The position numbers were made by a program, and so were the translations under genes. Positions 6,402 through 9,735 of a stretch of DNA of 9,735 nt are shown one piece after another; position 1 is the stretch's first letter, and each line of letters begins with the position of its first letter. This DNA comes from an uncultured Fretibacterium sp. GTDB taxonomy: Bacteria; Synergistota; Synergistia; Synergistales; Aminobacteriaceae. The DNA is taken from positions 1 to 9,735 of the forward strand of contig CALBPU010000099.1 of NCBI GenBank assembly GCA_937899395.1, read 5' to 3'. The notes beneath the pieces are model-generated. The model did no database searches. It saw nothing but the letters and a program-made list of their open reading frames with translations, and had not been told where the DNA came from.

Positions 6402-7936
6402 GCGAGTATTTACTCGAAATGAAAAACATCACAAAAGTTTTTCCGGGCGTTAAAGCTCTTGATAATGTTCAGTTGAACCTGAGAAAGGGAACTGTTCATG
6501 CTTTAATGGGCGAAAACGGTGCGGGAAAATCAACGTTGATGAAATGTTTATTCGGAATTTATAACCCTGACGGCGGAGAAATTTATCTCGAAGGGAAAAA
6601 GGTTAATATTCATTCTGCACGTCAGGCAATGGATAACGGAATTGCGATGGTTCATCAGGAACTTCACCCGATTAGATTTCGTTCGGTAATGGAGAACGTA
6701 TACTTAGGAAGATTTCCCGGACATCTCGGAGTTGTTGACCATAAAGCAATGTACGATAAAACAAAAGCATTGTTTGATGATTTGGAACTTGATGTCGATC
6801 CTTTAGCATTAGCAGGTGAACAATCAGCAGCAATCCTTCAGATGATGGAAATCGCCCGTGCTGTAGACATGAAAGCGAAAATAATAATTCTTGACGAGCC
6901 TACTTCATCATTATCAGACCGTGAAGTTGATCACCTCTTCAAAATTATTAACAGGCTCAGGACACAGGGAGTTGCTTTCATTTATATATCTCATAAGATG
7001 AAAGAGATTCTGGAAATTTCCGATGAAGTTACGATTATGAGAGACGGACAATATGTCGGAACATGGCCTGTTGAAAATAAGAAGACTGGCGAAAAACTCA
7101 CTAACGATTTCATAATTAAACAAATGGTCGGACGTGAAATGACAAACCAGTTCCCGCCTCGTGAAGGTAAACCTAGTAACGAAGTTGTCCTCAAAGTTGA
7201 ACATGTTTGTTCACCGCTCAAAAAATCGTTCCAAGATGTTTCATTTGAACTTCATAAGCAGGAAATTTTGGGAATTGGCGGCTTAGTCGGAGCACAGCGA
7301 ACAGAATTTGTTGAGGCATTATTCGGTTTAAGGGGAGTAGCTTCGGGAGAAATTTATTTGAACGGTGCTAAATACACCTCAAAAAATCCCGGTTTCGCAA
7401 AATCAAAAGGGCTTGCACTTCTCACTGAAGAACGAAGAGCAACAGGAATTTTCGGAATACTTCCGATATTGGAGAACACTGTTATAGCCAACCAAAAACA
7501 TTACGCAAATCTCGGAATTTTGAACGAGCGAAAAATGAAAGTTGAAGCCGATAAGGAATGCAAGAAATTAAATGTTAAGACACCTTCGCTTCAAACATTA
7601 ATTCAAAATCTTTCGGGAGGAAATCAACAGAAGGTTTTAATTGCGAGATGGCTTTTAACGAATTCTGATATTTTGATTCTTGACGAACCTACAAGAGGAA
7701 TTGATGTTGGAGCTAAATATGAAATTTATAACATAATGCTCGAACAAATTGCTCAGGGACGCTCGATAATAATGATTTCGTCAGAGATGCCCGAATTAAT
7801 GGGAATGTCAGACAGAATTATGGTAATGTGTGAAGGACGTGTCACAGGCTTCCTCAATAAAGGCGAATACAGTCAGGAAAAAATTATGGCACTGGCTACA
7901 CAGTTTGCAGGCCGTAAAGATACAACTGCTGCTTAA
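6398..7936 (+). CDS. mglA: galactose/glucose ABC transporter ATPase MglA
   Basis: A 512-residue protein with two fused ATP-binding cassettes, the energy module of the Mgl importer (EC 7.5.2.11) at the inner face of the membrane. Cassette 1: Walker A GENGAGKST (38-46), Q-loop near MVHQE (84-88), Walker B IIILDEP with Glu167, and H-loop His199; its signature region (EQSAAILQ, 141-148) departs from LSGGQ. Cassette 2: the Walker A position reads GGLVGAQRTE (294-303) and lacks the Lys-Ser/Thr, with a good signature LSGGNQQ (405-411) and Walker B LILDEPT with Glu430. One active and one degenerate site is normal for MglA/RbsA-type proteins, not a defect. It starts at TTG, overlapping the mglB2 stop, behind GAGGTGAG (6385-6392). 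Length matches E. coli MglA (506). The partner permease gene follows after 27 nt. Confidence 0.96.
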   Translation: MSEYLLEMKNITKVFPGVKALDNVQLNLRKGTVHALMGENGAGKSTLMKCLFGIYNPDGGEIYLEGKKVNIHSARQAMDNGIAMVHQELHPIRFRSVMENVYLGRFPGHLGVVDHKAMYDKTKALFDDLELDVDPLALAGEQSAAILQMMEIARAVDMKAKIIILDEPTSSLSDREVDHLFKIINRLRTQGVAFIYISHKMKEILEISDEVTIMRDGQYVGTWPVENKKTGEKLTNDFIIKQMVGREMTNQFPPREGKPSNEVVLKVEHVCSPLKKSFQDVSFELHKQEILGIGGLVGAQRTEFVEALFGLRGVASGEIYLNGAKYTSKNPGFAKSKGLALLTEERRATGIFGILPILENTVIANQKHYANLGILNERKMKVEADKECKKLNVKTPSLQTLIQNLSGGNQQKVLIARWLLTNSDILILDEPTRGIDVGAKYEIYNIMLEQIAQGRSIIMISSEMPELMGMSDRIMVMCEGRVTGFLNKGEYSQEKIMALATQFAGRKDTTAA

Positions 7937-7945
7937 AATTAAAAG

Positions 7946-7951
7946 AAGGAG
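7946..7951 (+). promoter_or_regulatory. ribosome binding site of mglC
   Basis: AAGGAG lies 12 nt before the ATG at 7964. It supports the upstream ATG, and therefore the long N-terminal extension of MglC, as the real start rather than an internal methionine. Confidence 0.65.
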
Positions 7952-7963
7952 AAAATTTTTATT

Positions 7964-9184
7964 ATGGCAGAAAATCAAACTTCAAAGACAAAACGTTTAT
8001 TCACAGTTGCAGGATTTATAATTCTTGCACTCGGAATAATTCTTTATTTTGCTAAGGCACCGTTGGGACTTAACAGAAAAATTTATGACCTTCCGATATT
8101 CTTGATTATTATCGGAGTATGTTTTGCTTTAAAAGGTTTTATGATGAGGGCGGCTGCTGAAAATGAGCTTGAACTCACGAAAAAATCATTCGGAGAATTT
8201 TTGACGAATAATGCAATTTTGTTGGCAATGTTAGTTCTTGTTGTAGTAATTTGTATATTACAGCCGAGATTTATGCAGATAAGAGTTGCACTAGACATTC
8301 TCACTCAGTCATCAACGAAATTGATAATGGCGTTGGGAATTTGCTTCACATTGTTAATTGCAGGTACAGACCTTTCAGCAGGACGAATGGTAGGGCTTGC
8401 AGCAGTAATTTCGGCTTCAATGATGCAGACAGCGACATATGCAAACAGATTTTTCCCTGACTTACCGCAGGTTCAGTTATGGTTACCGATAGTTATAGCG
8501 ATAGTTGCATGTATGATTTTCGGAGCATTAAACGGATTTTTAGTTGCGAAATTTGACATGCACCCATTCATAGCAACATTGGCAGTACAAGTTATCATTT
8601 ACGGAGCTTGCTCGCTTTACTTCGATATGCCTCCCAATAATTCGCAGCCTATCGGAGGAATACGTTCGGACTTTGCACAACTTGGACAGATGAGATTATT
8701 TGCTGGAAAAGGGTTTCCGGGAATTTCAATCTTAATTCCTATTGCGGCGGTAATTTGTGTAATAATTTGGTTCGTACTTAACAAAACAGTATTCGGCAAA
8801 AATGTTTACGCTATCGGCGGTAACCGTGAAGCGGCAGTTGTTGCAGGTATTAACGTTTTCCGAAACATAATGGGAATTTTCATTTTAGCGTCATGCTTAT
8901 ACGGAATTGCGGGAGTGCTTGAGGCAGCCCGTACAGCAGGAGCAACGAACAACTACGGAAACGGTTACGAACTTGACGCAATAGCAGCGTGTGTTGTCGG
9001 AGGAGTTTCGTTAAGCGGAGGAATTGGAAAAGTAGGCGGAATTGTAATGGGCGTATTAATTTTCACGATCATTCAATACGGCTTGCAATTTATAAATGTT
9101 TCACCGATGTGGCAGCAGGTAATTAAAGGAGTAATTATAGCGGTTGCAGTAGCGATTGACTTAACGAAATATCGCAGAAAATAA
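7964..9184 (+). CDS. mglC: galactose/glucose ABC transporter permease MglC, N-terminally extended
   Basis: A 406-residue inner-membrane permease of the BPD_transp_2 (RbsC/MglC/XylH) family; two copies would pair with the two-domain MglA. The canonical MglC core starts near KKSFGEFL (73-80). It contains ILTQSS (112-117), the signature AGTDLSAGR-VGLAAV (133-148), FGKN-YAIGGN-EAA (277-291; probable MglA-contact region), ATNN-G--YELDAIAACVVGG (327-347) and a final IKGVIIAVAVA-D--KY segment, all close to E. coli MglC. E. coli MglC is 336 residues; this one has about 70 extra at the N-terminus with two more probable transmembrane segments (about 14-30 and 43-61) and a charged linker. The ATG and its ribosome binding site support the extension, and no frameshift is needed. 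It is the last gene of the operon, followed by a hairpin. Confidence 0.95.
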   Translation: MAENQTSKTKRLFTVAGFIILALGIILYFAKAPLGLNRKIYDLPIFLIIIGVCFALKGFMMRAAAENELELTKKSFGEFLTNNAILLAMLVLVVVICILQPRFMQIRVALDILTQSSTKLIMALGICFTLLIAGTDLSAGRMVGLAAVISASMMQTATYANRFFPDLPQVQLWLPIVIAIVACMIFGALNGFLVAKFDMHPFIATLAVQVIIYGACSLYFDMPPNNSQPIGGIRSDFAQLGQMRLFAGKGFPGISILIPIAAVICVIIWFVLNKTVFGKNVYAIGGNREAAVVAGINVFRNIMGIFILASCLYGIAGVLEAARTAGATNNYGNGYELDAIAACVVGGVSLSGGIGKVGGIVMGVLIFTIIQYGLQFINVSPMWQQVIKGVIIAVAVAIDLTKYRRK

Positions 9185-9206
9185 AATTTTTTGCATGAAA
9201 TAATTT

Positions 9207-9241
9207 TTCCCTCTGTCATAATATAATTAAGGCAGAGGGAA
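9207..9241. terminator. hairpin after mglC, possible terminator
   Basis: CCCTCTGTC (9209-9217) pairs with GGCAGAGGG (9231-9239), with two more flanking T-A pairs (9207-9208 with 9240-9241) and a 13-nt AT loop. It begins about 22 nt after the mglC stop, where an operon terminator is expected. There is no T run after the stem on the plus strand, so it is not a textbook rho-independent terminator. It may be a 3' stability hairpin. Confidence 0.45.
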
Positions 9242-9260
9242 TTATGGAACATAAATTACT

Positions 9261-9293
9261 AGGAGGAAATTTCCTAACATGAAAAAAGTATAA
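9261..9293 (+). pseudogene. orphan ribosome binding site and four-codon gene stub
   Basis: AGGAGGAA at 9261-9268 is followed 10 nt later by ATG AAA AAA GTA and then TAA (9279-9293). Ribosome binding site, spacing and the Met-Lys-Lys start look exactly like the beginnings of the secreted-protein genes in this window, but the frame stops after four codons. From about 9300 the base composition changes to a GC-richer sequence. The simplest reading is the intact 5' end of a gene, perhaps for a signal-peptide protein following mglC, whose body was lost by rearrangement near 9290-9300. A very short leader peptide is an alternative. Confidence 0.5.
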
Positions 9294-9295
9294 TA

Positions 9296-9425
9296 TTAAG
9301 CTGAACAAATTCCTTTATGCGCTCCGTAACCTCCACTCGACCATGAAGAACCTCTCCGGAAACCTCGTCCTCTAACACTCAGTCCGGGGTAGTTCCGAAG
9401 AAGAAAGTGAAGTAGCTCTCCTCGC
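9296..9425 (-). other. short alternative open frame in the anomalous segment
   Basis: On the minus strand a third frame is open from just after a TAG (9426-9428) down to TAA at 9296-9298, giving about 42 residues including NYPGLSVRGRGFRRG and SSWSSGGYGAHKG. It has no start codon with a ribosome binding site and overlaps the end of the remnant above. It could be a fourth frame segment of the same decayed gene (a Gly/Arg/Ser-rich tail) or chance. Listed so that 9294-9380, otherwise without any gene, is accounted for. Confidence 0.15.
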
Positions 9426-9679
9426 TACCATCCAAGAAGGAACTCAGGTGTTTGAGCCAATACTCCTCTTGGGATTTGCCCGCCAGGCGGTGCTGTCGTG
9501 TCTGCAGATGTTATGATCCAATGGAAGCTCTTTAAGAATATAATCAGGGTTATACAGAACCTCGATCCTGTCGATCTTGCCCTCAACTATATGCAAAATA
9601 AGGAGTATCTTGTATGCTCAAGGTCTCTTACAGAAAGCGCGAGTCCCATACGTCCTTTAGCCCATGTCCCTCTGTTTTT
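9379..9679 (-). pseudogene. frame-broken coding remnant, GC-richer than its surroundings
   Basis: The minus strand here can be read as one protein only by switching frame twice. Frame 1 (9679-9590) gives GTWAKGRMGLALSVRDLEHT and on to RYSLF, then hits TAG at 9587-9589. Frame 2 (from about 9600 to 9483) gives ILHIVEGKIDRIEVLYNPDY, then ILKELPLDHN and RHDSTAW. Frame 3 (9480-9382) gives GKSQEEYWLKHLSSFLDG, then SEESYFTFFFGTTPD, ending at TGA (9379-9381). The pieces join smoothly at each switch, as expected of a decayed gene. GC content is visibly higher than in the neighbouring genes, hinting at foreign origin. I do not recognise the family; the short strand EGKIDRIEVLYNPDY weakly recalls NTF2/SnoaL-like proteins. 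The 5' end is lost at or beyond the IS end. Sequencing error in a low-coverage contig end is an alternative. Confidence 0.4.
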
Positions 9680-9681
9680 AT

Positions 9682-9735
9682 TTGACATACTCCCCACAGC
9701 TAAAGCTGGGAGATTCTGGTATCCTCAAACCTTGC
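9682..9735 (-). mobile_element. right end of an IS200/IS605-type (tnpB) element, cut by the window edge
   Basis: The sequence TTGACATACTCCCCACAGC (9682-9700), TAAA, GCTGGGAG (9705-9712), ATTCT is the characteristic hairpin end of IS200/IS605/IS1341-type elements. On the minus strand it reads GAATCTCCCAGC, TTTA, GCTGTGGGGAGTATGTCAA, the usual order after tnpB at the element's right end. AGC/GCT and CTCCC/GGGAG form an imperfect stem with a small bulge. The terminal TCAA (complement of 9682-9685) equals the right cleavage tetranucleotide known for IS608. The transposase and/or tnpB would lie beyond 9735, transcribed towards this end. A minus-strand frame from 9734 (IPESPSFSCGEYVK then TAA at 9678-9680) could be a TnpB C-terminus, but its stop falls outside the predicted boundary. 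Confidence 0.7.

Noticed and set aside
6914..7221. Minus-strand open frames opposite mglA
   Set aside because: They lie entirely over a well-conserved ATPase gene and have no family signal; shadows of its codon pattern.
7830..8021. 63-residue plus-strand open frame across the mglA-mglC junction
   Set aside because: It overlaps both conserved genes in another frame and is low-complexity Lys/Arg/Gln; not a credible extra gene.
9264..9275. AGGAAATTTCCT perfect palindrome at the orphan ribosome binding site
   Set aside because: It leaves no loop for an RNA hairpin and arises from a ribosome binding site followed by its chance complement; too short to call an operator.
9678..9734. Minus-strand frame read as the C-terminus of TnpB
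   Set aside because: Only 18 codons are visible and the stop lies outside the predicted element boundary, so it cannot be told from chance reading through the terminal hairpin.

Overview
The window reads like one contig from an AT-rich, probably anaerobic and host-associated bacterium. It starts inside a 23S rRNA gene and stops about 54 bases into an IS200/IS605-type element end, and both are repeats at which short-read assemblies often break. Strong AGGAGG ribosome binding sites, frequent TTG starts, classical signal peptides on periplasmic-type proteins and a complete mglBAC galactose/glucose transporter would suit a Gram-negative-type anaerobe such as a low-GC Synergistota member. That assignment is inference by style only; the rRNA pieces would settle it.

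Layout. 1-331 is the 3' end of 23S rRNA, followed by 5S rRNA (about 391-505) and a rho-independent terminator (517-560) that closes the rrn operon. 663-2174 (+) is a galactarate dehydratase (garD) with a TTG start. It converges, across a shared terminator hairpin (2188-2229), on an unrecognised minus-strand gene (2255-3289) for a C-terminally membrane-anchored protein. That gene diverges, with closely packed promoters around 3324-3370, from a gene for an exported metallo-beta-lactamase-fold hydrolase (3407-4210). 4316-9184 (+) is an mgl operon with two tandem substrate-binding protein genes (mglB1, mglB2), the two-domain ATPase mglA and the permease mglC, whose product has an extra N-terminal two-helix extension. 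An 11-bp hairpin sits between mglB1 and mglB2.

The right end (about 9205-9735) looks degraded: a hairpin, an orphan ribosome binding site with a four-codon stub (9279-9293), a GC-richer segment holding a frame-broken minus-strand coding remnant (about 9379-9679), and the hairpin end of an IS200/IS605 element (9682-9735).

Working together: MglB1 and/or MglB2 capture galactose or glucose in the periplasm, MglC forms the channel and MglA powers it. GarD would feed galactarate into 5-keto-4-deoxyglucarate, but no other galactarate genes or transporter are present here. I found no CRISPR array, tRNA, phage module or obvious new defence system. The best leads are the duplicated binding protein with its internal hairpin, the extended MglC, the unknown tail-anchored protein, and the remodelled right edge.
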